Shown: positions 41,365 to 50,231 of the stretch, piece after piece
How positions within the stretch are numbered: position 1 is the stretch's first letter
How the letters are laid out: each line of letters starts with the position of its first letter
Assembly: GCF_027116575.1 (NCBI RefSeq)
Contig: NZ_CP098252.1
Span: 1,736,001 to 1,800,000 of the forward strand
From: Oxalobacter aliiformigenes
GTDB taxonomy: Bacteria; Pseudomonadota; Gammaproteobacteria; Burkholderiales; Burkholderiaceae_D
Direction of reading: 5' to 3'
Length of the DNA: 64,000 bases
The notes under the pieces: generated by a model
Database searches by the model: none
What the model saw: only the letters and a program-made list of their open reading frames with translations
Told to the model about the DNA's origin: nothing
Made by a program: the position numbers and the translations under genes

Positions 41365-42756
41365 TCATTTCGGCGTTTTCACTGCAGGAAAAGAAACCGA
41401 GACGACAAAACCGCCCCTTTCCCTGTTTCCCAATTGGACAAGACCACGGTAACGTTTGGCAATTCTTGAGACAATCGCCAGCCCCAGACCCGATCCGTTC
41501 GCCTGTCCTCTCGCATCATCAAGACGCGTAAAAGGCCGCAACATCCGTTCGAAATCCGATTCCGGAACACCGACGCCGTTATCGGCAAACTCGATTCTCA
41601 CTTTGTCACCTTCGCGACTGCACACCATATCGACTTCGGCCAGCCCGCTTTCCGGCGTCCGTCCGTAACGCTGCGCATTGGTCAGGATATTGTTGACCAG
41701 ACGCCTGATATCGACTTCACTTGCCAAAATGGACAGGCCTTTTTCTATACTGACATTCAGTTTCAGTCCCGGACGTCTTTCGGCCTCATCCGCCATAACC
41801 TGCAAAAGCGAGCTGATATCGACCGTTTCGGAAGCCGCCGGCGCTCCCAGCCGGGCATAATCCAGAAACTGGCCGACGATGGCATCCATTTGTGAAATAT
41901 CGGCCTGCATGCCTTCCCTGCTTTCTTCCGGCAAGGAAGACATCTCGAGTTCCAGACGCATGCGTGCCAAAGGCGTTCTCAAATCATGGGATATCCCCGC
42001 CAGAATTTCCGTCCTGTCCTGATCGACACGTTCAAGATCTTTCACCATCTGGTTGAAACTGTGATTGGCGGCCCTGATCTCGGTCACGCCTTTCTCCGGC
42101 AACGGCTCCGGCAGTTTTCCGTTCGCCATCTGGCGGGCAGCGTATGCCAGTCTGGCCAGCGGCTCATTCAGCAATCTTGAGATGAATCCCGCTCCCGACA
42201 GGGACAACACCAGCACAATACCGCTCCAGCCCAGCCAGCGCAGGCCGGAAATATCCCTGACGCGTCCGTTATCCAGCCGCAACCAGTAAATGTCGTCTTC
42301 CTCCAGCTTGAAACTTATCCAGAATCCGGGCATATCATTGACATTGGGAGAAAGAATCGTGTCATCTCCCATTTTCTGCTGTATGTAGGGAAGCATGTTC
42401 TGCATCAGATCGTCGCCACGGGTGATCGGTTCGATCTGGTCTGTAGGTTCAAGAGGATATATCCTGATACCTTCATTGCTGGCAAGATCAAAAAGAAGCT
42501 CACGTCTTGATTCCGGTTCAGAATGTACCAGTGCCGCCCGGGTAATCGTAACCAGCGATACCACCTGCTCGGCGATCGACCGTGCACGCGACCCCCGCTG
42601 TTCGAGGCGAAAGCTTGAAATCCAGGCGCCCATGCTGATGACCAGCAGAATCCCCACCAGAAAAAAAGTGCGCCAGAACAGACTGCTTTTCCACCACGGC
42701 ACGGGTGAAACCGGCAATATGGACTGTGTGGACCTGTTCTGTATACTATCCGGCAT
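41365..42756 (-). CDS. envZ: EnvZ-type sensor histidine kinase (RisS-like)
   Basis: An inner-membrane sensor of 463 residues. Two membrane segments (about 26-47 and 178-200) flank a periplasmic domain of about 130 residues. A HAMP domain follows (LNEPLARLAYAARQMANG near 201), then the phosphoacceptor helix ILAGISHDLRTPLARMRLEL near 255-274 and the ATPase domain with NILTNAQRYG (N box), EFADNGVGVP (G1) and ANGSGLGLAIVSRIAKRYRG (G2). The GISHDLRTPLARMRLE sequence is typical of EnvZ. It follows ompR after 11 nt and so is its cognate partner. The signal sensed is unknown; in Bordetella the RisA/RisS pair is the counterpart. Confidence 0.92.
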   Translation of the reverse strand: MPDSIQNRSTQSILPVSPVPWWKSSLFWRTFFLVGILLVISMGAWISSFRLEQRGSRARSIAEQVVSLVTITRAALVHSEPESRRELLFDLASNEGIRIYPLEPTDQIEPITRGDDLMQNMLPYIQQKMGDDTILSPNVNDMPGFWISFKLEEDDIYWLRLDNGRVRDISGLRWLGWSGIVLVLSLSGAGFISRLLNEPLARLAYAARQMANGKLPEPLPEKGVTEIRAANHSFNQMVKDLERVDQDRTEILAGISHDLRTPLARMRLELEMSSLPEESREGMQADISQMDAIVGQFLDYARLGAPAASETVDISSLLQVMADEAERRPGLKLNVSIEKGLSILASEVDIRRLVNNILTNAQRYGRTPESGLAEVDMVCSREGDKVRIEFADNGVGVPESDFERMLRPFTRLDDARGQANGSGLGLAIVSRIAKRYRGLVQLGNRERGGFVVSVSFPAVKTPK

Positions 42757-42767
42757 TTTAACGAGGG

Positions 42768-43517
42768 TTATTGTGATACCCTGTCAGGAATGAAAACATA
42801 ACCCAATCCCCATACTGTCTGGATATAAAGCGGATGGGACGGATCGGGTTCGATCAGTTTGCGCAACCGGGATATCTGGACATCCAGACTGCGGTCAAAC
42901 ACCTCATATTCCCGCCCTTTTGCCAGCGTCATGAGTTTGTCGCGGGACAAAGGCTGTCTTGCATGAGACGCAAATGCTTTCAGAACGGCAAACTCACCCG
43001 TTGTCAACGATACATTCTCGCCATTTTTTCTCAACGTACGGTTCCCCAAATCGAGCTGGAACTCCCCGAAATGGAAAACCTGCTGCGTCTCGGAAGGCGA
43101 ACCGGGAATTTCCTCCGGATGCCTCCTTCTCAAAACCGCTGAAATCCGGGCAAGCAGCTCTCTTGGATTGAACGGCTTCGGCAAATAATCATCCGCCCCC
43201 ATCTCGAGTCCGACAATCCTGTCCGTATCTTCCCCCTTGGCGGTCAGCATGATAATCGGAGTCTTGTCTCCTCCGCCACGCAAGCGGCGACAGATGGACA
43301 AACCGTCTTCTCCCGGCAACATCAGGTCCAGTACCAGCAAATCGAAACGTTCGCGCATCCAGAAACGGTTCATGCCTTGTGCATTTTCTGCTGTGGTCAC
43401 AGCGAAACCATGTTCCGCAAGATAACGTCTTAGCAGATCTCTCAATCGGACATCATCATCAACCACCAGAATTTTGGTCTGACGTCCCGGTTTTTCCAAA
43501 TTTTCTTCTGTACCCAT
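42768..43517 (-). CDS. ompR: OmpR-family response regulator (RisA-like)
   Basis: The 249 residues comprise a receiver domain (KILVVDDDVRLRDLLRRYL; phospho-acceptor Asp in LLVLDLMLPGEDG near residue 59; MLTAKGE and YLPKPFN) and a C-terminal winged helix (LTTGEFAVLKAFASHARQP; SLDVQISRLRKLIE; IQTVWGLGYVFIP). It closely follows OmpR. The ATG at 43517 is preferred; a TTG five codons earlier is weaker. It regulates genes by binding direct repeats as a dimer when phosphorylated by EnvZ. The divergent neighbour is a small secreted protein gene that shares its 194-nt upstream region. Confidence 0.93.
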   Translation of the reverse strand: MGTEENLEKPGRQTKILVVDDDVRLRDLLRRYLAEHGFAVTTAENAQGMNRFWMRERFDLLVLDLMLPGEDGLSICRRLRGGGDKTPIIMLTAKGEDTDRIVGLEMGADDYLPKPFNPRELLARISAVLRRRHPEEIPGSPSETQQVFHFGEFQLDLGNRTLRKNGENVSLTTGEFAVLKAFASHARQPLSRDKLMTLAKGREYEVFDRSLDVQISRLRKLIEPDPSHPLYIQTVWGLGYVFIPDRVSQ

Positions 43518-43711
43518 AACGATATTGTCCAAAAATAAAAAATCCGTTAGAAAAAGACTAGACCAGAATGTAAAATTTCATGAAACAGCATTACACAAAG
43601 TTACAAACTTTAACGTTTTTTTATTACCTGTTACCCCTTTATTGTCTACACTTAGACAGAAATATTTCACTATCCCGATATTTGACAGCGGTATCTACCG
43701 ATTGTAAAGAC

Positions 43712-44050
43712 ATGAAAGCTATATCACCATTTCTGCTCGGTTTTCTTCTCCTGATATCCGGGATGGATTTTCTGTTTGCGGCTCCCCCTTGCCCCGTTTA
43801 TGGCAACGGACAAAACTGTTCCGTCTCCGGCACAAGAACAACGCCGTTCACCAAGGAGGAAAAAGCCCAGCGCCGCTCCCTGCGGCGCCAGCATACGCGT
43901 GAAGCCTATACTCAAAACGATATGACGCCCACCTCTTTTCAGGATGACGATTGCCATCGCTATCGCAAGGGGAAAAAAATGACAGCCGATGAACGCATGC
44001 GATTGAGGCAGCAAATCGATGAGGTCGGACAAAGTATCTATCATCAATAA
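43712..44050 (+). CDS. Small secreted basic protein of unknown function
   Basis: The ATG at 43712 gives 112 residues beginning with a clear signal peptide: MKAI, a hydrophobic run to about residue 19, and a probable cleavage after LFAA near residue 23. The mature part starts PPCPVYGNGQNCSV with two Cys, then is highly charged and basic (KEEKAQRRSLRRQHTREAY; HRYRKGKKMTADERMRLRQQ). I recognise no family. It is divergent from ompR; whether it is OmpR-controlled is inference. A longer frame upstream is not needed because the signal peptide fixes the start. Confidence 0.65.
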   Translation: MKAISPFLLGFLLLISGMDFLFAAPPCPVYGNGQNCSVSGTRTTPFTKEEKAQRRSLRRQHTREAYTQNDMTPTSFQDDDCHRYRKGKKMTADERMRLRQQIDEVGQSIYHQ

Positions 44051-44160
44051 ACGATTTTCCAGATACAAAGAAATTATCAAAAAGTTGGCTGATGAATCTT
44101 TTTATGGCAAAATAGCTTGTTTAAAAGTTTTGGCTGATTCAGTAAACTTTTTCAATCTTA

Positions 44161-44257
44161 CAATTTGACTTAAACCGTGCAAGTGGTCGGCAATCAGGTC
44201 AGGAAGCAGGTAGGACCTATGAAGTGCCGGCTGGCTACCAGCAATCAGAGGCAATAA
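44161..44257 (+). promoter_or_regulatory. Structured leader of rpmE2
   Basis: The leader holds short stems, AGGT-AGG-ACCT and GCTGG-CTA-CCAGC, the latter ending 3 nt before the AGAGGC ribosome-binding site. Ribosomal protein genes are often self-controlled through such leaders; this is inference only. Confidence 0.3.
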
Positions 44258-44521
44258 ATGAAAGAAGGCATCCATCCAGAGTATCGTGAAGTCGTGTTCC
44301 AGGACGTTTCTTGCGACTTTAAATTCATCACCCGTTCCACGATCCCGACACGTGAAACCATCATGTTCGAAGGCAAGGAATATCCCCTTGTGAAAGTTGA
44401 AGTTTCAGCTGAATCCCATCCTTTTTATACGGGTAAATACAAGATCGTCGATACGGCCGGCCGTGTTGAAAAGTTCCGCCAGAAATTCGGCAAAGTCGGT
44501 TCCAAGGTTTCTGCCGGTTAA
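44258..44521 (+). CDS. rpmE2: 50S ribosomal protein L31, type B
   Basis: The 87 residues match type B L31 (YkgM type): [19 protein letters not shown] at the start, [31 protein letters not shown] near residues 47-63, and a C-terminal [10 protein letters not shown]. The CxxC zinc ligands of type A L31 are absent, as expected. In bacteria with both types the B form replaces the zinc-binding form under zinc limitation; in Burkholderiales it is often the main copy. It is flanked by a structured leader and a strong terminator and so is a single-gene unit. Confidence 0.95.
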   Translation: MKEGIHPEYREVVFQDVSCDFKFITRSTIPTRETIMFEGKEYPLVKVEVSAESHPFYTGKYKIVDTAGRVEKFRQKFGKVGSKVSAG

Positions 44522-44537
44522 TATTCCAGTTTACAGG

Positions 44538-44564
44538 AAAGGCAGCTTCGGCTGCCTTTTTTTT
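44538..44564 (+). terminator. Rho-independent terminator after rpmE2
   Basis: AAAGGCAGC-TTCG-GCTGCCTTTTTTTT: a stem capped by a stable TTCG tetraloop and followed by eight T, 17 nt after the rpmE2 stop. Confidence 0.9.
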
Positions 44565-44605
44565 CCGAATCCGTGTCTGGCTGAATTTAAAACCGTATTT
44601 CAACG

Positions 44606-46357
44606 ATGTCCGATACACAGCCCAGTTTAATCCCGCCTGTCAAACCGGTCCGTCTGCCGGCTGCAGCGACACTGACTCTGCCACGCTGGGGAATCCTGTT
44701 GCTCTGCCTGCTCTATATACTGCCCGGACTGATCGGACGTGATCCCTGGAAAAACAGCGATGCTTCCGGTTTCGGAGTCATGTGGACCATGGCCCAAAAC
44801 GGGTGGCAGGATTGGTTATGGCCGAATATCTCGGGACTTCCTGTTCCGGAATCCGGCCCGCTGGCCTTCTGGATCGGAGCCATCTGTATCAAGCTGTTCG
44901 GCGGAATATTGGGTGCACCGCTTTCGGCACGAATCGCCCCGCTGTGTTTTTTCCTGATCGGAGCCTATTCGGTATGGCATACGACTTACCTGCTTGGACG
45001 GCGCACGGAAGCGCAACCCATGCGCCTTGCATTTGGAGGACATCCTGAAACGCTCGCATATGGACGTGTGCTGGCCGACGGTGCGCTGCTGATTTATCTT
45101 GGTTGTCTCGGCCTGTTGATGCACAGCCATGAAACCAGTGTCGAGGCACTTTTTGTTGCCCTGATCGCTTATGCGCTTTACAGGTGCACCCGTTATATCG
45201 ATTCTCCCACCATAAAAAACGCCTGTCTGCTCGGGCTGGCACTTGGCGCTCTGGCGCTGACCAATGGGCTGGTCACTCCCTGCGGGTTGTATCTGTGTTT
45301 CCTGATCGGTATCCTTTTCTGCAAGCCGCCCCGGCAAAAACACGCTATCAACCTTTTCGTTTCGTTCGCTGTTACACTCACCATTGTCGTTCTGTGGTGG
45401 GTTGTATTGAAATTGGCCCGTCCATACAACAGTTCGCCATTTCCGGCATGGCTTGTCTGGAATTCCATTCAGATCGGTTTGCCGACTTTCAGCTCCATCA
45501 CCTATTTTTTCCGGAACGGCATATGGTTTTTCTGGCCTGCATGGCCTTTTGCAGGCTGGGCGATCTATGCATGGCGTCGGCAGTGGCGTTCCGCACATGT
45601 TCTGCTCCCCCTTTTATTCACGGCCACTTTTCTGGTTCTGGCCTTTTTCAACCCCCAGAAAGAAGAAACCGTCCTGCTTTCATTCTTGCCCCCTCTGGCC
45701 ATCCTGGCCGCACTGGGTCTTCCGACCATGAAGCGTGGTGCAATCAATGCCATTGACTGGTTTTCGGTCATGACACTGACTTTGTGCGCCCTGTTTATCT
45801 GGCTGGCATGGTTTGCAAGACATACAGGATGGCCTGCCGGTATCGCCAGAAATGCCACCAAACTGGCCCCCGGTTTTCTTCCCGAATTCAATATTCCCGT
45901 CACGGCATTCGCCGCATGCGCCACCATAGGCTGGTTCGCCCTGGTATATTGGCGACTTTCACGCCAGCCATCCGTTTTATGGCGTGCCGTTGTTCTGTCA
46001 ACCGGTGGCGTTATCTTGTGCTGGGTCCTGTTGGCTACCCTGTGGTTGCCATGGATCAATTACAGCAAGAGCTATGCAGGCATTGCAACAGAAATGGCTA
46101 CCCGCATTCCCGACAAAAACAGCTGTATAAGCACCAATGTTTCCGCTGCCCAGAGGGCATCATTCGCATACTTCGGGAATCTCCGTTTCGAAGGTTTCGA
46201 CGCGGAACCCTGCCATTATCTGCTATTGGGTGACCGTGTTTCCAAATACAACCGTCCCGTCTCGCCCAGAACCTACAAAAACATGAAACTGATCTGGGAA
46301 GGTCACCGCCCGAGTGATCGTGGCGAACGTTTCCGTCTCTACAAATCCGCAGAGTGA
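44606..46357 (+). CDS. ArnT-like membrane glycosyltransferase (GT39/GT83 type)
   Basis: A 583-residue inner-membrane protein with about 10-12 hydrophobic segments. The first loop holds GLIGRDPWKNSDASGFGVMW near residues 42-61, where the Asp before WK and the following acidic residue match the metal and donor site of GT-C transferases that use polyprenyl-phosphate sugars (ArnT, protein O-mannosyltransferase). The C-terminus is a soluble domain with two Cys (KNSCISTNV; AEPCHYLLLGD). The acceptor could be lipid A, another glycan or protein. Its stop overlaps the start of a MATE transporter, which implies coupled translation. Confidence 0.72.
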   Translation: MSDTQPSLIPPVKPVRLPAAATLTLPRWGILLLCLLYILPGLIGRDPWKNSDASGFGVMWTMAQNGWQDWLWPNISGLPVPESGPLAFWIGAICIKLFGGILGAPLSARIAPLCFFLIGAYSVWHTTYLLGRRTEAQPMRLAFGGHPETLAYGRVLADGALLIYLGCLGLLMHSHETSVEALFVALIAYALYRCTRYIDSPTIKNACLLGLALGALALTNGLVTPCGLYLCFLIGILFCKPPRQKHAINLFVSFAVTLTIVVLWWVVLKLARPYNSSPFPAWLVWNSIQIGLPTFSSITYFFRNGIWFFWPAWPFAGWAIYAWRRQWRSAHVLLPLLFTATFLVLAFFNPQKEETVLLSFLPPLAILAALGLPTMKRGAINAIDWFSVMTLTLCALFIWLAWFARHTGWPAGIARNATKLAPGFLPEFNIPVTAFAACATIGWFALVYWRLSRQPSVLWRAVVLSTGGVILCWVLLATLWLPWINYSKSYAGIATEMATRIPDKNSCISTNVSAAQRASFAYFGNLRFEGFDAEPCHYLLLGDRVSKYNRPVSPRTYKNMKLIWEGHRPSDRGERFRLYKSAE

Positions 46358-47754
46358 AAACGGCCCGGCGATCCACTCATCATACTGTCGATATCATCCG
46401 TCTGGCATTGCCCATCTGGATCGGTCAACTGGCCGCCATCGCCAACCCGGTTCTGGACACGGCCATGGTTTCCCGTTACTCGGTAACAGATCTGGGTGCC
46501 CTGGCAGTCGGAGCTTCCGTTTACATCAGCGTTTATGTCGCCCTGAATGGTGTCATGCAATCGCTGGCACCGACTTTCGGCCAATTGTACGGTGCCGGCA
46601 AATTCAGCGAAATGGGAAAGGAAGCCCGACAGGGGGTGTGGCTCGCCATTTTCCTGTCTCTGGCGGGTTCCGGTCTGTTATGTTTTCCCCAACCTCTTCT
46701 TGCAATTGCCGATGCCTCTCCTGAAGTAACGGAAAAAGCGACGCATTACCTTCGCATTCTGGCTTTTTCCTTGCCGGCATCCCTGAATTTCCTTGTCTAC
46801 AATACCCTGAATAATGCCATGGCACGTCCGAAAATGGTCATGGCAATCCAGGTCACCGGTCTTTTGCTGAAAATACCTCTGAACACGCTGTTCATATTCG
46901 GCGGAATGGGTATTCCGGAATTTGGCGGCCCTGGCTGCGCACTCGCCACATTTGTCATCGTCTGGCTCGAGCTCACCATCGGCTGGCTGATTCTGCGCTT
47001 CAATCCTTTTTACAAAATACTCCACCTTTTCGGTAACGGTATCACCGGACCGCACTGGAAGTCCCTGAAAGCATTGTTTGCGCTGGGAATACCCATCGGG
47101 CTCAACTATTTCATCGAGGTCACCTCGTTCACATTCATGGCACTGTTCATTGCACGGCTTGGCGTCAATGCTGTGGCAGGACATCAAATCGTCGCGAATT
47201 TTTCAGGTGTTCTTTACATGTTGCCCTTGTCTCTCGCGAGCGCAACCGGTACATTGGTCGCCCAATCGATCGGTGCAAGACAGCCTGACCGGGCACGTGA
47301 TATTTCCTCATCCGGAATACGTTTGTCGGCCATTCTGGCGATCATCGTAGCCGTTACAGTCTGGCTGGCAAAAGACCGGATTATCCGGTTATATACCGCC
47401 AGTGCAATCGTAGCCGCCAATGCATCGCCTCTTTTCCTTTTTTTGTGCAGTCTGCTTTTTTTCGATGCCATTCAGGTTACATCGTCTTACGTCCTTCGTG
47501 CCTACAAAGTCGTTCTGGCCCCGACGCTTCTGTATGTCCTGACACTCTGGTGCATAGGACTCGGATGCGGTTACACATTCGCTTTCGGGCTCGTTCCCTC
47601 CCTGATACCATCAAGGATCACAGGCTCATCCGGTTTCTGGTTCAGCAATTGCATCAGTCTGGTCATTCTTTCGGTTGGAATGAGCATTCTGTTGAGAAGA
47701 ACCGAAAAGCAGGCCTGGAAACACATTGAACAAACACCGGACAAAACACCTTGA
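46354..47754 (+). CDS. MATE-family efflux transporter
   Basis: The 466 residues form twelve membrane segments in two similar halves (starts near IIRLALPIWIGQLAAIANPV at residue 15 and LKALFALGIPIGLNYFIEVT at 237), with the MATE features of a conserved Asp and Pro in the first half (PVLDTAMVSRYS near 33-44). MATE proteins export cationic drugs and metabolites with sodium or proton coupling; some relatives flip lipid-linked sugars. The start is GTG and overlaps the TGA of the glycosyltransferase (GTGA), so the two are probably made together. Confidence 0.85.
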   Translation: MKTARRSTHHTVDIIRLALPIWIGQLAAIANPVLDTAMVSRYSVTDLGALAVGASVYISVYVALNGVMQSLAPTFGQLYGAGKFSEMGKEARQGVWLAIFLSLAGSGLLCFPQPLLAIADASPEVTEKATHYLRILAFSLPASLNFLVYNTLNNAMARPKMVMAIQVTGLLLKIPLNTLFIFGGMGIPEFGGPGCALATFVIVWLELTIGWLILRFNPFYKILHLFGNGITGPHWKSLKALFALGIPIGLNYFIEVTSFTFMALFIARLGVNAVAGHQIVANFSGVLYMLPLSLASATGTLVAQSIGARQPDRARDISSSGIRLSAILAIIVAVTVWLAKDRIIRLYTASAIVAANASPLFLFLCSLLFFDAIQVTSSYVLRAYKVVLAPTLLYVLTLWCIGLGCGYTFAFGLVPSLIPSRITGSSGFWFSNCISLVILSVGMSILLRRTEKQAWKHIEQTPDKTP

Positions 47755-48122
47755 TGGACTTTCATTATCAGGTTTTGGCCTGTCCCGACTTTCACAAAAA
47801 ACGAAACAAAACCGCTTTTTCAGAAAACCGTAAAACAGCCAGTAAAACTATTCATACTGTGCCATTTCCGCAAAAGACGCCGCTCACAAATCGTGTTGAC
47901 AAAATCTTGTTGCCCTTCCGGAAACAGTCCGGATATTTGTGGTTTGTCGTTTTTTGTTCATCACATCAAATAAATCCAGTTGCAGAAACATTTCATCGAT
48001 ACGGTTTCTGAATCTGGACACGCCAAAAGGTTTGTGACATCTTCCCTTTTTTATGGATACTGCCTTGACACCCCTGATCCCGGCTTGAACCCATTCCATC
48101 AAATTGCTTCATATAACACAAA
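47755..48122. other. Intergenic region between MATE and thpR genes
   Basis: No convincing gene. A minus-strand frame starting at an ATG at 48099 gives about 71 residues (GRCHKPFGVSRFRNRIDEMF) with no good ribosome-binding site and no family that I know. No terminator follows the MATE gene. Confidence 0.35.
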
Positions 48123-48677
48123 ATGACTGATTCACCCATACCCAAAAAACGTCAGAAAACGAAACGGCTCTTTCTTGCACTGTTGCCGGATCAAACAGTC
48201 GTCGAGCAACTGGCCAGACTGCAAAAAGACATCCCGGGCCGCAAAACACCACGGGAAAATCTGCACCTGACACTCGCTTTTCTGGGAAATCAGCCTGTTT
48301 CCGCCATCTCCGGACTGACAGATTTTCTGGATCATACTGAATTTGCGCCTTTCCGTCTGTCACTGGACAAAACCGGTTATTTTCCGAAAATCCGCCTGAG
48401 CTGGATCGGTCCGACCAGAATTCCGGAAGCACTGGACAAACTGCATGAAACGACACGGCAATTCCTGATTCCCGCCTACATCGAAAACAAAAAGGAAACA
48501 TTCCGGCCTCACATCACTCTGGCCCGGCAATCGGTTTTACCGGACATAAAAATCAATGCCCCGATAATATGGCAAGTCAACCGTTTTGCCCTGATGCAAT
48601 CCGTCCTGAACCCCGAACCCGGCGGACACCCGGGGTATCATATCCTGCACGAAATTGCTGCCAGCGTCCCACATTGA
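48123..48677 (+). CDS. thpR: RNA 2',3'-cyclic phosphodiesterase
   Basis: A 2H phosphoesterase of 184 residues that opens 2',3'-cyclic ends of RNA to 2'-phosphates. Both catalytic HxTx motifs are present: HLTLAFLG near residues 45-52 and HITLARQ near 131-137. The N-terminus has KRLFLALLPDQTV, the typical first strand, after an unusual basic leader (SPIPKKRQKTK). The gene stands alone. Confidence 0.92.
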   Translation: MTDSPIPKKRQKTKRLFLALLPDQTVVEQLARLQKDIPGRKTPRENLHLTLAFLGNQPVSAISGLTDFLDHTEFAPFRLSLDKTGYFPKIRLSWIGPTRIPEALDKLHETTRQFLIPAYIENKKETFRPHITLARQSVLPDIKINAPIIWQVNRFALMQSVLNPEPGGHPGYHILHEIAASVPH

Positions 48678-48966
48678 AAAGAACATTTCGCCTGTTCACA
48701 GGAAACAGGCATAAAATGCGAATGCGAAAACAATGAATAGGGCTCTTCCTTTTGTCAATTATTCCCATTCCATCCGCCCAAGTGATGATGCAACGGCTTT
48801 CCGATTCCCTCATACACAGACAACCTGTGAAAAATCCCGGATTTTTACGCCTTTTTCATTGCCTGTCATTTCATTTTCCTGGCCAAAAGAGTAAAAATAC
48901 TTCCCGGAACTTTCAGGGAAATCGCCAGCGCAACGCAGCGCCTTTCGGATAACCGACCTCTTATCC

Positions 48967-49743
48967 TTAAACCGCCGCAATACGCTTCAATACATAAGAT
49001 GCGGCGGCCAGTCCGAAACTGGCTGTGACAGCCATGGTCGTTCCGAATCCGGCAGGATTCAGTCCTGCAATCACTCCGGAACTTCGTTCGTTATCGTCCC
49101 CTGAACCAGGATACCGTACCGGTTCAAGTGAATAAACGGCATCAATACCGAACTTGTTTTTGGGATTGCGGGTGAAACCATACTGTGAACGCAAACGCTT
49201 GCGCACTTTTGCCAGTAAAGGTTCCTGTTGCGTTCTGGACAAATCGCATATATCGATTCGTGTCGGATCAAGCTGTCCTCCCGCACTTCCGACAGTAATC
49301 AACGGTATGGCATGATCCCGGCAATAAGCGATAAGCGCGGCCTTGTCCTTGACGCTGTCAATGGCATCAATAACAAAATCGAATCTGTTTTTTCCTACCA
49401 GTTCGTCAATATTTCCGGATGTCAGAAAAAGCCGGACCGCATCGACCTTGCATAATGGGTTTATTCCTGCAATCCGCTCAGCCAGCACCGATACTTTCGC
49501 CTTGCCCAATGTATCGCTTAGTGCCTGAAGCTGCCTGTTTATATTGGACTCGACGACGACATCACCATCAATCAGTGTCAAACGCCCGATACCGCTTCTG
49601 GCCAACGTCTCCACTGCCCATGACCCGACACCACCGACACCGATCACGCCGACATGAGCCTGTTTTAAACGATTGAATCCATCTGTACCGAACAGCCTGA
49701 CCGATCCGGCAAACCGGACAGACATGTCTGAATAATCTGTCAT
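48967..49743 (-). CDS. tcdA: tRNA threonylcarbamoyladenosine dehydratase
   Basis: TcdA (CsdL/YgdL) uses ATP to dehydrate t6A37 in tRNA to cyclic t6A. The E1-like fold is clear: RFAGSVRLFG near residues 9-18, the nucleotide loop GVIGVGGVGSWAVETLARSG near 33-52, LIDGDVVVESNINRQLQAL near 58-76, VIDAIDSVKDKAALIAYC near 126-143 and a C-terminal amphipathic region. The start is uncertain: ATG at 49743 gives 258 residues and fits the family; ATG at 49767 or a farther start would add unlike residues. The t6A enzyme Sua5 is encoded at 53790-54815. Confidence 0.93.
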   Translation of the reverse strand: MTDYSDMSVRFAGSVRLFGTDGFNRLKQAHVGVIGVGGVGSWAVETLARSGIGRLTLIDGDVVVESNINRQLQALSDTLGKAKVSVLAERIAGINPLCKVDAVRLFLTSGNIDELVGKNRFDFVIDAIDSVKDKAALIAYCRDHAIPLITVGSAGGQLDPTRIDICDLSRTQQEPLLAKVRKRLRSQYGFTRNPKNKFGIDAVYSLEPVRYPGSGDDNERSSGVIAGLNPAGFGTTMAVTASFGLAAASYVLKRIAAV

Positions 49744-50231
49744 TGGAAATCTTGTTTCTTTTGTCATCAAGCCAGAAAAAGCAAACCATATTGCAGAAAA
49801 TACCTGTTCTTCAGCAAACGGCTGAATCGACTCTGTCAAAGAGATCGTGTACCATCCTTTTCAGTGTACTGCGCAAAACCGGGTGGCGAAATATCAGTTT
49901 ATCGAACAAACAGGTACCCGCCAACGCTTTCAACGTTTATCGGCGAAAACGGGATAAGCCTGAAAACGCCAATCATACGGTTATCTTTCAGAAAGTACAG
50001 GGACTTCATGAAACGGGCTGGGCGCTTGTATTATCAATTTTTTCTGAATATGCAAGCAAATTCATATTAACGATTTCATCCTCCCTATTTTCCAACATAA
50101 TAGAGAAGACGTCTTACAGAGAGAAACAAACTGATTTAAAATCTAGCGCAATAATAACGTGTCTTTTGTCGGCACTCCGAACAGGCACACGAAGGAATTT
50201 TCAGATTAAACCATCTTAAGGAGGGATAACT
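49744..50231. other. Intergenic region between tcdA and cfa
   Basis: About 490 bases shared by divergent tcdA and cfa. One plus-strand frame from a TTG runs 158 codons but its composition, weak start and lack of any family mark argue against a gene. AT-rich sequence at 50050-50160 probably holds the cfa promoter, without a clear hexamer pair. Confidence 0.35.

Noticed and set aside
47884..48102. Small minus-strand frame between the MATE and thpR genes
   Set aside because: No good ribosome-binding site and no recognised family; too weak to list as a gene.
49743..50219. 158-codon plus-strand frame between tcdA and cfa
   Set aside because: It starts at TTG inside or against the tcdA start, lacks a ribosome-binding site and has no protein-family features.
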